Part shown: piece by piece, positions 1 to 11,530 of the stretch
Layout: the number at the start of each line of letters is the position of its first letter
How positions within the stretch are numbered: position 1 is the first letter of the stretch
Source of the DNA: Paralithodes platypus
Lineage: Eukaryota; Arthropoda; Malacostraca; Decapoda; Lithodidae
Length of the DNA stretch: 64,000 bases
Direction: 5' to 3'
Assembly (NCBI GenBank): GCA_032716605.1
Contig: CM064580.1
Coordinates: forward strand, 31,351,684-31,415,683
Translations under genes and position numbers: made by a program
Notes under the pieces: generated by a model
What the model was told of the DNA's origin: nothing
The model's input: the letters and a program-made list of their open reading frames with translations, nothing else
Database searches by the model: none

Positions 1-916
1 GGCTGGGAGGATCGGGTGGCCATACTGAAGAGATAGGACAGGTGACGGAGATAAGTTAATGGTCGAAGGAGCCCAAAGGAGAGAAAAAATTGACAGTATA
101 AGAAGAAGGGTTCGAAGTCAGAAATAAGTCAAGAATGTTGGGCCGATCTCCAAAGCGAACCGAGATACGGGTGGGTTGCTGGACCAGCTGCTCTAGGTCA
201 TTTATGATAGAAAAGACGTAGACTTGTTCACCAGGTTGGTCAGTATAGTGAGAGAAGAGCCATTAGCGGTGGTGAACGTTGAAATCTCCTAAGATGGAGA
301 TTTCAGAGAAGGGAGAGATGGATAGAATGTGTTCCACTTTAGAGTTTAGATAGTCAAAGAATTTGAGAAAGTCGGTAGAGTTAGGAGAAAGATAGACAGC
401 ACAGAAATATTTAGTATGAGAATGACAGTATAGTTTGAGCCATAAAGTTGAGAATGCAGAGGAGTCGACATCGGGAACACGAGAGCAAGTGAGTTTGTTG
501 TGCACGTATGCACAACATCAGCCTTTGGCTTTGAAACTTGGATAGAGAAAGTAGGAGGATACAGAGAAGGGGCTGCTGGAAGTTGTCTCAGATACCTGTG
601 TTTCAGTGAGGAAAAGAAGATCAGGTTTGTAGGTGGATAAATGGTGTTCTATTGAGTGAAAGTTAGAGGAAAGGCCGCGATAATTGCAAAAGTTGATAGT
701 AAGGGTGACAGGCCGTGGTCCAGAGCATTTAGAGGGGTCGTCAGGGGAAGGACGGGCAGGTGTGGGGGCATTTATGGTCCCCCCCCCCCGCCCATTGGGG
801 ACTCTGAGGCTGGGCCTGTGTTCATCATTGAATATTTTTTTTGTGGAAGGAGGAAGTGTGGTGTGCATGTTAAGTGTAGTGAAGTAGATAGGAGGAGGAG
901 GTGTTTGTGAGAGCAT
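1..916 (-). mobile_element. Jockey-like LINE, 5' endonuclease part, degenerate
   Basis: On the minus strand, 916 to 1 reads as the N-terminal endonuclease of an APE-type non-LTR retrotransposon. A proline-rich leader is followed by a segment with NYRGLSSN, LTETQ, VYLSPNS and ILGDFNVHHR. These match the N-terminal strand, the catalytic Glu loop, the YxPP-like turn and the GDFN loop of exonuclease-endonuclease-phosphatase domains. The frame is the same throughout, but it is broken by a TGA near 515-517, a TAA near 263-265 and a stop in the SDHN motif near 27-35. The copy runs off the window start, so the reverse transcriptase is not seen here. Other pieces of the same family lie at 11.1, 50.0, 55.4 and 60.3 kb. 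The family resemblance to decapod jockey-like LINEs is recalled, not searched. Confidence 0.8.
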
Positions 917-2189
917 GCTAGACTACTCTCGTGTAAGTGAGGCACAAAGGAAATCAGTAAGAGTGGCCAAGCAAATGAAACAGGAATTCCAGCGACTCCT
1001 TATCAAATGCTCACAGCCTTTCCTGGGTATAGCCCTGTTCGATTGGTGCCTACAATCTATCCCCATTCCCCCTATTAGTTGCCTTGTGCGACACGACACG
1101 CAGTAGGACGCGTGGGGCATATTCTTTTTTTTCTCCACCATAAGATGGAGGCCCCCTTACCCCCAGGGGAAAGGGAGCGAGTGGAGAGGCCCTAAATAGA
1201 GCGTAACGCTTGCACGGACTATAAATAGCAAGGGAACAAAGGAAGGAATACATTTCTCCCTTCCACCAACACTCACCTCCCGACTCGCTTATATAAAACC
1301 TTATGGATTTATGTACTTTAATCTTTCTCTACACTTAATTTCTGGGTCCTAATTTTTCATGTATGCCTTCATGTGCCTTGTGGTGCAATAATATTGCTTT
1401 AAATGGGAGATAAAATGGATATTACGTAAGTCATCCCTTCCCTCCTCTCATCTGACAGGGGTGCCATTCGCGAGAGACAGGGTTACCATTCGCGCCATCC
1501 GTGAATCCCCTGCAACATACCACATCCACATCCACATCATTTGTGTGCAACAATCATTCACAGTGGGATGTATGGGTGTGATACCAACATGCTGATGTAC
1601 AATTCATTATGTTTTGCGAGGATCAGAATTACAGTCGAGTTCTCGCATCATGGCGGGCTTATAAAATCATGATTGCGCATCTGTTGGGTTATTCTATAAT
1701 TGTTAATCAAATTGCATGTGTCCAAAATTAAATAAGGGGTCTAGATATGTGCCCAGATTGTTCATAAAATTGTCAATCTAATTATTGTAAGCTGGAGAAT
1801 TTACTTTAAATGTAATGTTCGTCTCAATATCGTGTGCATGATTCAGGTGCAGGATAGGTCCCAAAACTGAATCCTTATGGCACACAATTTGTGACGTTTG
1901 TAACTTTGCCATTATATATATTGTATTCGTTTCATTCATCTTAATAGCTAATTCGCAATCCATGTTGTAAGCCATAGTTTTTATAGTTAAAGTTATCAAA
2001 AGCCTTCGATAAGTCAAAGTATTTAAGTCGATTGACTTTTTGCAATAATACAAATCAATTTCTATATTACTAAAGAGACTTCCCATTCCGGAATTCCTGT
2101 ATTGAAAACTATATTTTGTGTCTTTATTGTGGTTAGTTGTTTATAAATGGGTTACAGGCATTATCAATGTTTTTTAGTAGATACAAATA
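917..2189. other. Unassigned intergenic DNA
   Basis: I see no coding segment or element ends that I can defend here. A TATA-like string (ACTATAAATAG, about 1218-1228) lies 5' of a pyrimidine-rich stretch. It could be a decayed promoter or LTR, but nothing downstream supports this. A short direct repeat around GCCATTCGCGA and ACCATTCGCGC occurs near 1460-1492. The rest is AT-rich. Confidence 0.4.
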
Positions 2190-2637
2190 CATACAACCAA
2201 CAGCCCATGTGGTGATGGGCTGGTCTATCAGAGTGAGAACTGAGCGATCTCTGCCATACCCATAGCTTACTCTGACTGTTCCTTTTACTTATATATTTTC
2301 TAGATCTCAAGTGACGGCGTCTCTTGCGTGGATTGACCTCCTAATCTACCAAGATTGGAAGCCAAAGCGTCACATCTTTCCTTTGCCCCTCAACTTTCTC
2401 TTCATAATTGCTGAGGGGCACAGGGCCCTGGGTGGGGCTTTGGTTTCCCGGGCGTTTCCGCACCCTCCTCAGCTCCCCGCCATGGAGTGGCTTCGGTCAC
2501 CCAGGCTTTATTGTGGTCGGCAGGGAGGGTTCTGTGGGAGCACTCGGTTATGGCCTTGGCCTTGCTCGGGGCCTTGGGGCTGTTCGGCCAGGCAGCTTGG
2601 GGAAAAACAACAACAACAACAACAACAACCAACATTA
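2190..2637 (+). mobile_element. Probable retroposon 3' end with (AAC)n tail
   Basis: A GC-richer island of about 450 bp in AT-rich surroundings ends in GGAAAAACAACAACAAC, an (AAC)n run at about 2605-2630. The abrupt composition change and a terminal simple-repeat tail are typical of the 3' untranslated end of a LINE or of a SINE mobilised by one. The overlapping ORFs in this block show no recognisable domain and I do not call them. No target-site duplication was found, so the left end is only a composition boundary. Confidence 0.4.
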
Positions 2638-3429
2638 GACTGATCATTCTTCATAAAATACCTAGATGATAATTATATTATGATGATGATGCTGATGATA
2701 CAACGGACAATCCAGCTTATTAATCATGGTTTACTTATGGTTCCACTCTTCGTTGCATGTGTTCTCTCATTTGATTTTCTCTTTGTTACTTGTTCAACTT
2801 TTCACGTGTTTGAAACATTTAATATTCAGAAATATTATTAATAAATTAATATATTCTTTATGGTTCTAAAGCCATAATGTTTATGCTTATCCCCATCGAT
2901 AGTATTATCATAATCATAAAAATAACTGAGTTACCAGTGAATCAGTGTTTGGATAACGAGGATTCCAAAGTAAGCAGACGTGAGTTATCACTTCTGTATA
3001 TGGTCTGTCAACCAAATGCTACTGTACTTAGTTGTCCATTCCACACATTAACCACACCACCCACCGCTAATGCTATTTGCCTCCCAAACTACTCATAATT
3101 TTTAATAATAGCCACGATTACCATTGTTGCTGTTAATTTACTACTACACTGTTCCTACCACCTGCAGTTTGTTCCACACACTCATATAATTTTGTACTGT
3201 ATATCACCGTCAGAGGTTCACTATACCTACCACTCATCACTTCTACTATGCAATACCTCTACTAAGTTCTATTTTACACATAATAACCTCAGTGTCAATA
3301 TGTATTAATGCAATACCCTGCATACCTACTACCACTCAGCAGAAACCAGTACCACTCAACACTATTAGAGTACTTTCAATTTATCACACATGCTAACACA
3401 CATTGCAAAACTATTACTCACTATGATTA
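2638..3429. other. AT-rich intergenic DNA
   Basis: AT-rich sequence with no coding potential I can support. From about 3040 it grades into the CTACCACTCAC-rich pyrimidine repeat that follows. Confidence 0.4.
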
Positions 3430-4140
3430 GCTCACACTACCTGCCACTCCTTTGCCCGTACTACATCCCCTTACCACTCGTTCACTAATATTAATCTCCA
3501 AGAGTTATCCGCCCATTCCACTAACTCTCAATCATTTCTGTACCAGCTTTTACCAGCACTTTAGTCTATCAGTCACCACCTACCACTCACATCCCTACAT
3601 CCCACCAACTACCACTCAACGCCCTTACCATTACTTACCAATTACCAGTCATTGCCCCTAACACCACTTTGAAGCCCATATCACTCACAATCCCTACCAT
3701 TCACATCCCATACTGCTCTAGACCATACCATTTACCACCTACCTCTCACCAGATCTGACCAAATACTAGCTTCTACTACCACTCACAACCTCTACCATTC
3801 ACAAGCCCCTATCACTTATTAGGACCTACCAGTCACCCTTTTCCAGGTTACTACTCACGAATTAACAATCCCTACAGTTACCACCTACCACCCACAGTCA
3901 CTACTACTCACAGCTCTTTCTACTTTCAACCACCTTACCATTCACCCTCTACTACTCACTCACCATGCTCTACTGTATCACCAGTCAACCTATCCTACCA
4001 CCACTCACTACTTACCACTCACCATCCCCTACCATAGCTCACTATCTACCACTCAACATCCCCTACCACCACTCACTATCTACCCGTCACTTAGCAGTCA
4101 GTTTCCTTCTCTTCCTGCCCGCCTCTTCCCTAGTCAATAT
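3430..4140. repeat. Degenerate CTACCACTCAC minisatellite
   Basis: The strand is strongly C+T+A with almost no G. It is built from variants of CTACCACTCAC followed by a few variable bases (for example near 3592, 3776, 3950, 4002 and 4049). Spacing varies from roughly 15 to 40 bp, so this is a decayed tandem repeat, not a clean array. ORFs here are low-complexity Ser/Thr/Pro/His strings and are not genes. Confidence 0.6.
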
Positions 4141-5640
4141 TTACTGAGGTGGCCAAGGACCCAACTCCCCAGGACCAGACTTCCTTGGACCCAACTCCCC
4201 AGGACACAATTCCCTTGGATTTAATTCTCAGAACGACACTGCAAAACCAAACTCTCCAGAACCCGACTCCACAGAACCCGAATCCCCTGGACCTGAGTCC
4301 GCGACACATCCCTCAGACTTGACTCCCCAGAACCCGACTCCCCCGAACCCGGACCAGACTCTGCGTTACCCAACTCCCTGAGACCAGACTCCTCCCCAGA
4401 ACTAGAATCCCTTGGAACCGACTCCCCAGGACTGAACTCCTCAGAACGACTCTCCAAAATCCAATATATTAGAACCAAACTCCAAAAGGAAACAAAACAC
4501 ATTATAATCCAACTCTACAGAGCCTGGCTCAAGAGAACTCTACACTACAGAACCCAACTCTCCAAAACCTATATCGATAGGACCCAACTCCAGAGGACCT
4601 GATTCCCTCAGACTTGACTCGAGAAATACATTAGTTGCATAATCCGTGAACACCAACTCCGGCTATACGGGCATGTAGTTCGCCTCTCCGAAGATGATCC
4701 CACTCACCAGGTGGTCTCTACAGAAGACAACCCTGAGTGGAGGAGGCCTGTGGGAAGACCATGGAACTCATGGCTGACTGAAATCGGTAAATCATGTGAT
4801 GAAATACTTAATATGGACCAGGCAGATGCCTGGAGGCTTTCCCGGGAAGATCCCCTTGGGTGGCGTCAGCGGGTGAGTACAGCCACGTGTTGTCATGGCG
4901 TATTCCCCCATTGATTGATTGATTGATTGACTCCTCCAGACCTGACACCCCCAACTTGCCTCCCCAGGACTCAATTTCCACTGTCCTAACTTCCCAAACA
5001 CTGTAACCCCCGGACTGAACTCCCCAAGACAAACCCAACTCCCCAAAACCTAACTCTCTTGAACCAAACTCTTCAGAGCACAGCACACTAGAACTCAACT
5101 CTGAAGAACCCAGCTCAACAGAATCAAACCCAACTGAAGCCAACTCTACAGAACCCAACTCACCATTACCTGTTTCCCCGGAAGCTTACTATCCAAAACT
5201 CAACTACTCAGAATTCAGTTCCTCAGAACCCGATTCGCACGGACCTGACTCCCCAGGACCAAATTCCCCAGGATTTGATCCACTAGACCTCACTTCCCAG
5301 GACCTGAAACCTCAGATCCTGACTCCCAAAAACCTGACTCTGCAGAACCTGAAATCCCAAAACTTGACTTCCCAGGACCTGATCTCCCGGACATGACTCC
5401 CCAGAACATGAATCCCCAGGACCCATGTCTGCAGGACCTGAAACTCTCTGGATCCGACTCTCCAGAGCCTGACCCCCCGGATCTGACACCCCAGGATACG
5501 ACTCCCCAGACCCCTCCAATTTCCCAGGACATAACTCACCAGGACCTGACTATACAGACTCTCCTGAACCTGATTCAACAGAACCTGACTCCCCGGCACC
5601 CGACTCCCCAAAACCCGGTATTTTGGGACATTTCTCCAAT
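4141..5640. repeat. GACTCCCCAGRACC minisatellite
   Basis: About 1.2 kb of short units resembling GACTCCCCAGAACCT, roughly 15-16 bp and imperfect, occupies both sides of a LINE fragment at 4621-4926. Because the unit is close to a multiple of three, all frames show long repetitive Pro/Ser/Gln or Gly/Glu/Ser ORFs on both strands. These are by-products of the array. The array ends near 5640, where ordinary AT-rich sequence begins. Confidence 0.75.
4621..4926 (+). mobile_element. 5'-truncated LINE 3' end with (TTGA)n tail
   Basis: The plus strand encodes the C-terminal tail of a LINE reverse transcriptase ORF. It reads RLYGHVVRL, then a DNPEWRRP and GRPWNSWL block, then WRQRVSTATC and a stop. 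The stop is followed by a short (TTGA)n tail. It sits inside the GACTCC minisatellite with a candidate 7-bp target-site duplication, TTGACTC, at 4614-4620 and 4927-4933. Because the host array itself often contains GACTC, the duplication is suggestive rather than proven. A severe 5' truncation plus a simple tail is typical of target-primed reverse transcription. Confidence 0.7.
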
Positions 5641-6235
5641 GGTTTTCAACAGCTAGATTTAAGTGTTAAATATTTAGGAGTATATTAAAAAAACTATCAA
5701 ATCTAGAAATGCGGAAAAGTCGCCGAACAAAGAGCAACACTGGTAATAGAACACTGGAAGGCCAAGATACAACCTAGTATGTACTGTGCAATGACAATCA
5801 TAGGGGTTGTTCCTTTTCTATTAATTATAATATTGTTATCTCTCTAGTCGTGGGGGAATTAGAGCCTGTATTACACTGGGCCAGAGCTTTTTGATTCATA
5901 ATATGTTATGTTTTGTAGAGGAAGTCTTTCTTTTGTTATTCCAAGAGAGAAACATAAAGTTGATGGTGTAAAGAATGGGGTAAGGTATGTTAGCGAAATT
6001 GCAGTATGGTGACCATGAACCCCTCACCGACTCCTATTCTTACTCCCAATCATCTTTATTCATCCCGTAATATAAATTATTCTCACGCATCCGATATTTC
6101 TGTCGTTGACTCTTGTATATTAACACCATACCCCTCCCCATCTTTGTTTTCTCCCACTCACCCCATTCACTCTCCATTTAATCTTTATTCAATATAACTC
6201 GTCCATCACTCATTTTTGATAATCATTATTGTTTT
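5641..6235. other. AT-rich intergenic DNA
   Basis: No gene, element end or structured repeat recognised. Confidence 0.4.
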
Positions 6236-6660
6236 TGTGACGCATGTCCACGTGTGAGCATGCTGTACAGAACGCCTAGTCATGCCCCACTCTCGCTAGG
6301 ATCGTCAGGGCAGGAACTTTGGCTGTAGTCTATGTAGAGTTTCCTAACTTAGTTTGTGTGAGCCGTTGTACTATAAGTATTATGAATATGTATTTTGTTT
6401 TCATCTGAGTCAACGAGTTCTATTTTATATCATTAGTTATAAGTATTGTGTGTAAAACTTATTTGTAATGATGGGAAGAGAAACAGCCACAGTTAGGTGT
6501 CAGTGGGTACGCCAGGCAGGAGGTAGGCCTAACTCACTAGCACTCCTCCCTCCCTCAGTGCTAGGGGGAGCCTTTGTGTATCCCAGAGGAGAGAGAGAAA
6601 TTACGTAATGGTTGTCAGTGGGCGGTCCTTAGTAGTTCACGTTGGGCTCACTAGAGGGCC

Positions 6661-6673
6661 GGGTATAAAAGGG
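6661..6673 (+). promoter_or_regulatory. TATA-like box of the LTR
   Basis: The string GGGTATAAAAGGG lies about 425 bp into the solo LTR. It is a near-consensus TATA box and the most likely U3 promoter of the LTR. Use as a promoter is inferred; no transcript is visible from sequence. Confidence 0.4.
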
Positions 6674-7713
6674 AAGTCTAGCCATTTTTTCATCAGAACT
6701 CATTAGGCAGAGTGACTTCTCATTTCCCTTGCTAACTATTTATATTCTTCTGACTGATGGGAACTTTCTCTACTACCTTACATTCTTATTTCCTCTTTTC
6801 CCTGCCCTGTTTAGCTTCCATGGTCCCGTTGGTGCAGAGCTAGTCAGCCAACGTATTATCGCTTGAGTTCTCACGAGATACTTGCCTATTAGATAGCCTA
6901 TTTTGGAAGGGTTGACTTAGAATAGGATTGATTTATGTTTGTTGCACTTGTATATGCATTTCCCTGTGTGTTATTATTATTATTCCTGTTTTCTGCTGGT
7001 CTAGGTAATGCTAGACTGGGGTAAGGCTTTTCTGTGTTACGAGTTGTTGTTTGATGCAGTGGTTAAGCGATAAACCTGCATACTCGTTTCGGTTCAGTGA
7101 AGCCTAGGTTGTCTTCGCGGCTGACTGTGTTGAGTTTATAATTTACAGTGCGTGAGGGCAAGAGCCTAACCACCCTGTATTTTATTAACAGTTTGTTTTT
7201 ACTTTGTCAAGGAGCCGGGAGAAAACCAGATACAAGGGATCTGGATTTCTCAAAGTGCACTTGTTAGTTTTAACGTAATACTTTAAACAGTCGTGAGGAC
7301 TTCGCTAGGCTACAAGCCGTTTTTGCTCAGTCACTGCTACCTTTTGCCCACAGTACCCCAGCTAGACTTTACTCGATTAGTAGATACAGAATAGTATTGA
7401 AGCTTTCCTTATGTATGATATTGTTTATGCACTATTGATTTCATGTGTTGCAAGCTTGGCTACTTTAGTGATTAGTGGCCCACGAGCACAATCCGAGTAG
7501 GCTATTGCCGTTGCATTTGCGGAATACTTCCTTTTAATGTTTGCCATTTACTATTGCATATTCTTTTAATTATTCTTATGCCAATTTAAGCCTTTAATAG
7601 TATTTAATTGCCAGTGTTTTTGCTTATTGAATTACTGTTCAAAATCCGATACGTACTTCTTACGAGCATCCGAGAAGCATCTAACTTTTTTCAGAAGATT
7701 CCTTGCTCGATGC

Positions 7714-8201
7714 TTAACACCTTAAGAGCGGCCTATGCGGTTTATTTATATGTACCGCCCAGCGGGGTGTTTTTAGCCAAAATAGGGCTGTTTACGTGAT
7801 CATTTTCATGCCTAAATAAGACCCAGAACGTAAAACAAGTATCTATCCCTGAAAGGGCATAAACAGAGCTTTCGAATGACACCATAACGATCCTTTTATG
7901 ATGGCTAGTTTTCTTGCAATAACCGTGCAACGCGAGTGCAAAAAGCATGTAATTAGGCACTTTCCCCATACAATTCCGTATATAGCGAGTGAGAGAGGGA
8001 GGAGGGAGGTGGGATTCGTGTCAGTAGGTTCGCCGAGGTGGTCTGGAGCAGTCATACGCTCGCTACTCTCCTGCCACCACTTGTCTCTCTCTCTCAGCAA
8101 CATTACGTGCTGAAATTGCCACTCGACCTATGTCGAGCACCGCCACATAGTCCAGCTTTATTTAACTGGACTTATGTTGCTCGCCGCTAATTAAGGGTTA
8201 A
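7714..8201 (+). mobile_element. TTAA-flanked MITE (family A)
   Basis: A 488-bp element is bounded by TTAA at both ends. The left end reads TTAACACCTTAAGAGCGGCC and the reverse complement of the right end reads TTAACCCTTAATTAGCGGCG, an imperfect terminal inverted repeat. A TTAA duplication with CC-like ends is the signature of piggyBac-type transposition, so this is probably a non-autonomous derivative. A nearly identical copy is at 63164-63650 and a diverged one at about 51622-51880. No transposase is encoded. It lies within the solo LTR, so it is younger than that LTR. Confidence 0.8.
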
Positions 8202-8509
8202 GGACTATTAATTAACGTAACGTAATAGTGCCGATCCGAAGTAGAGGGTGGTGGACTTCTTAAGTTCATAGTCAAGGATGGATTACTTCGGCTTCGGCCA
8301 ACACTATTCTTTTGTGTTGTTGTTTCTTACTTCATTGTTTGATTGTTGACCAGACTAGATAATTCCTGTCTCTTTATTAGTCTGTTGTTGAACACTAGTA
8401 CCGAGTTCTTGTATACCCCGTTATAGCAGATTGAACTCTGGAGGGTGCAGCGAGCCGTATTCGAGTCCTGATTGAGAGCCCTTGTGTACCCGAGTGCCAG
8501 TTCGTAACA

Positions 8510-10150
8510 TTTTCTATTTTCCTCTACTCACCGACATCCATACTAAGCATATTGCTACTTATTCTCCACTTGCCACCTCTTATGCTTCACTTATAATGCA
8601 CAAACACTTAACTTTAATACAAATCATCCTCCATTCAAACTACACTCACCCTCTAATCTCCTCATCCTCTCACAACCTCATTCATCCTCCACATACCATT
8701 ACTCATCTTCCACTCACTCATTCACTCTAACGTTCACTGTAAACCTCTCATCTGCACCCACCATGCATCCTCAGGTATCCCTTCCATCACACACTCTTGT
8801 ATCCATATCATCATTCCTACTGTTCATACCATTCTCCATATATATTTATTAACTGTATAACCCTTATTAAACTTATATTTATTCGTGTTACCACATACCC
8901 ATATCCTGTTCACCATAAATTACACGATCCGATCCGTCTGTATCCTACTCATTCCACTTCATCGATGCAGCTAAGCAACTTTAAATACTTCCTAGCACCT
9001 AACTAATTTGTATATCTAGGTTAGCCCAACTAATTTTGATTAGTTCTACACCCGTTTTTTCCCATTTTGCTCAGATTTTTCATCACAGTGATAATGCTTT
9101 ATCCCTAAATAGGCCTACGCTTTGTTTTATATAGTGTTATCTATTCTAACCTCACATTTATTTCCCGACCGTACATTGCCCTCGTTACAATTCAACCGTA
9201 AATCTCATTGGAGTCTTATCACCCTACAGTTAACAGAACCCATGCCTCGTAAAACCTCTGACTTTATGTAGGGATCACCTCTCGGCTTTATCTTAATTGC
9301 CTCATCTTATTCCCATTGCTCCCCCTGGTATTTCAATGTTCTCACCTTACTCTCCAGCTCCCATTGCTATAGTTACCTCAATTCAGTTCTCTCATATTTC
9401 TCCCATTTCCTTTTTTTTTAATCCAAGTCACTCACACATATCTATCTATGAATCTGGAATGTCCTACAGTATATATAATCACTACACTTGTTTTTGTTCT
9501 TGATCATCCCTCCTTGCCCACACACCCCTTCTATATTCATAATTGTACTAAGTTAAACTAACACCCATATTGCCCATGGTTGCTGACTAGACCATATCAT
9601 TCCCATACACCTATTTATGGTACACTCTTTCCATGTATGCCACGTCTAAGCATACGAACTTGCCAATAATCTTGATCCCTGACCTCTCTGTAACTCAAAA
9701 GGGCATAGAGCAAACTGGCAGTAAATATCCACACCTATTTCCTGGTGGACCCTTCCCAAATGATAGAAGCGTCAGCCCGAATGCTTTTATTCATTTCGAG
9801 TTATAAGAAGTTAAGGGGTCAAGATTATTGTCAAGTTTGCTGGCGCTACCTATAGTCAACCGGTTTCATCCTCACACACATTTATCACATGCATACTGTT
9901 GGGAATGAGAATGAAAGTTAATAATTGACGTCCACGATCGCCACACCACCCACGACACCACCTCCATTCGTGGAGGTGTTTAGGATCAGAGCAGTCCAAC
10001 TAGCCTCCACATGATACTTCTCAACACCTTCCCCAACAACCTCAGCTAATGTAGCGCTCTGGACGCAGACATCCTAGGCAACAAACCCAGTACACACACT
10101 GAGCATCCCCACCAATTCCAGTTCCGTCCCCTTGATGTCTCTCAAAGTCA
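8510..10150. other. Unassigned AT- and pyrimidine-rich DNA
   Basis: The stretch from about 8510 to 9540 is pyrimidine-rich on this strand with low-complexity ORFs only. From 9540 to 10150 it is mixed sequence. I recognise no gene or element terminus. Confidence 0.35.
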
Positions 10151-10179
10151 ACTTTGCATTTTTTTACCGTCAGTTGAAA

Positions 10180-10665
10180 AAAAACAGACTATAGTGAGAG
10201 ACACATCAACAGTCACATAAAAACCCACCAATCGCCTCAGTTCGCTACATATTGCATGTCATTCGTATGGCATTGGCAATAATTTGTCGACACATTCGCT
10301 GCATTCGCGCTACTGGCGCGCTACTGTCGCTCTATTCGCTCAAAAAGCAGCGTTGCCAATAATTGGAATTTGCAAATTGGCGAATCAGGGCGAATTGGTG
10401 CGAATTGTGTGACTATAGTGCGACCAAGGGCGAATGAAGTGAGACAAAGGGCGAATGTCGCACAACATTCGACAAACTTTTCAGTTCGCCACCGTTTTTT
10501 GGGTATGTTCAAAATTTAACGGCGAATCTGGGTGAACATGGGCGACGCTAGGGAGACCGTTGTGCGATTTCGCATTTTGGGACATAGATAAAAAAATCCT
10601 GTCGCCCTCTGTCGTTGGGCGTTCGCCATCGAAAAGTCGCACAGTGGGATACCCCCTTTAGCCTT
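10180..10665. repeat. Block dense in ATTCGC / GCGAAT
   Basis: The hexamer ATTCGC recurs in the left half (near 10260-10345). Its complement GCGAAT recurs in the right half (near 10379-10460 and 10522), with further TCGC-rich text to about 10640. This change of orientation around a centre near 10360 is what a decayed fold-back DNA element would look like. The right edge, CAGTGGGATACCCCC, could be a transposon end, but I find no matching left terminus, so the type is open. Confidence 0.4.
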
Positions 10666-11129
10666 TAGAGTTAACGCGGCCGCACGGACCTATAGTCCAG
10701 CTTGGACTGGTTCTCTCTCATACTGCCTTTTCCTTGATCAATTTAACTTGCATCTGAACAGCTATATTCTTAATTATTTATATATATCATATGTTGAGTA
10801 ATTTTCATACTATTTTCACCAATTAAACCGTATTGAAGACACCCATCCCTGATTCATAAACAGGACAATGTTTGTGTTATACCTATTCTATTCCTATTTT
10901 CTGATCACTCCCATTATCCCCGCAACATTCTATTTTCATGAATATCAAAACATCATAAACTGTAGATTTACATTGATTGCTTCTTTTTTTCATCATCAAT
11001 CCAACACACCACTCTCCCTGCTTCTCAATATATATACCTCACTCCCACAAACTCTTTTCTTCTTCATGATTGACCTAAAATTTACTTTGGCACATATAAC
11101 CTATTTTCTTACCAACTTGTGCACATCAT

Positions 11130-11530
11130 ACTCTTTTTGCGGCAATGCTGCATCTCTCTAGCTATTCTACCGCTAATACAATAATAAGTGTTCCTCAGAG
11201 CTCTCTCAGTGTATACCATCTCCTCTATGTAGAACACGTAGCACCCGTCTTGCAACACAATCCCACCCCTACTCTGTGCAACTTTCAAAACCAAGAATGA
11301 AACGATATTACCAAGTTTTCTTCTATTCAACAGCTGAGCTCTGAAACTCTCTCCCTGAATCCTTTTTTCCCTCATCCTATGACTTAAATTGTTTTAAACT
11401 CTATGTGTCCAGGCATTTTGGCTCGTACATTCCTTGATTCTGGCCCTGTCGCTTTTTCATCTCGGTGGAAGGCACTTGTCACAGCCAGTTTTGCCTTTTG
11501 TCTCCCTCATCCACAAAGAAAAATATATAA
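11130..11530 (+). mobile_element. Jockey-like LINE 3' end fragment
   Basis: The plus strand shows the C-terminal tail of the jockey-like family. CSSELSQCIPSP is followed by a segment ending in AELWNSLPES and YDLNCFKLYVSRHF, then a stop and a short AT tail. The same tail is seen on the plus strand at 50023-55085 and on the minus strand at 55440-56200. Frame shifts and stops are present. The whole reverse transcriptase is missing, as expected for 5' truncation. Confidence 0.7.

Larger units (their letters stand above)
6236..8509 (+). mobile_element. Solo LTR with a MITE inside
   Basis: The sequence begins TGTGACGC and ends TTCGTAACA. It is flanked by a 4-bp direct repeat TTTT (6232-6235 and 8510-8513), as expected for a Ty3/gypsy or BEL-type LTR. 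It shares ends and internal segments with the solo LTR at 22806-24495, such as the stretch around CAGCTAGACTTTA and the exon-like CAGAAG segments. No gag or pol lies next to it, so recombination between two LTRs probably removed the internal region. Length is 2274 bp, about 1790 bp once the TTAA-flanked insertion at 7714-8201 is taken out. Orientation is assigned from the TATA-like box. Confidence 0.75.

Noticed and set aside
1050..1253. Promoter-driven short gene near ACTATAAATAG
   Set aside because: No supported ORF or repeat partner downstream.
5283..5656. Overlapping Gly/Ser/Pro ORFs on both strands
   Set aside because: Produced by the 15-16-bp minisatellite; no domain.
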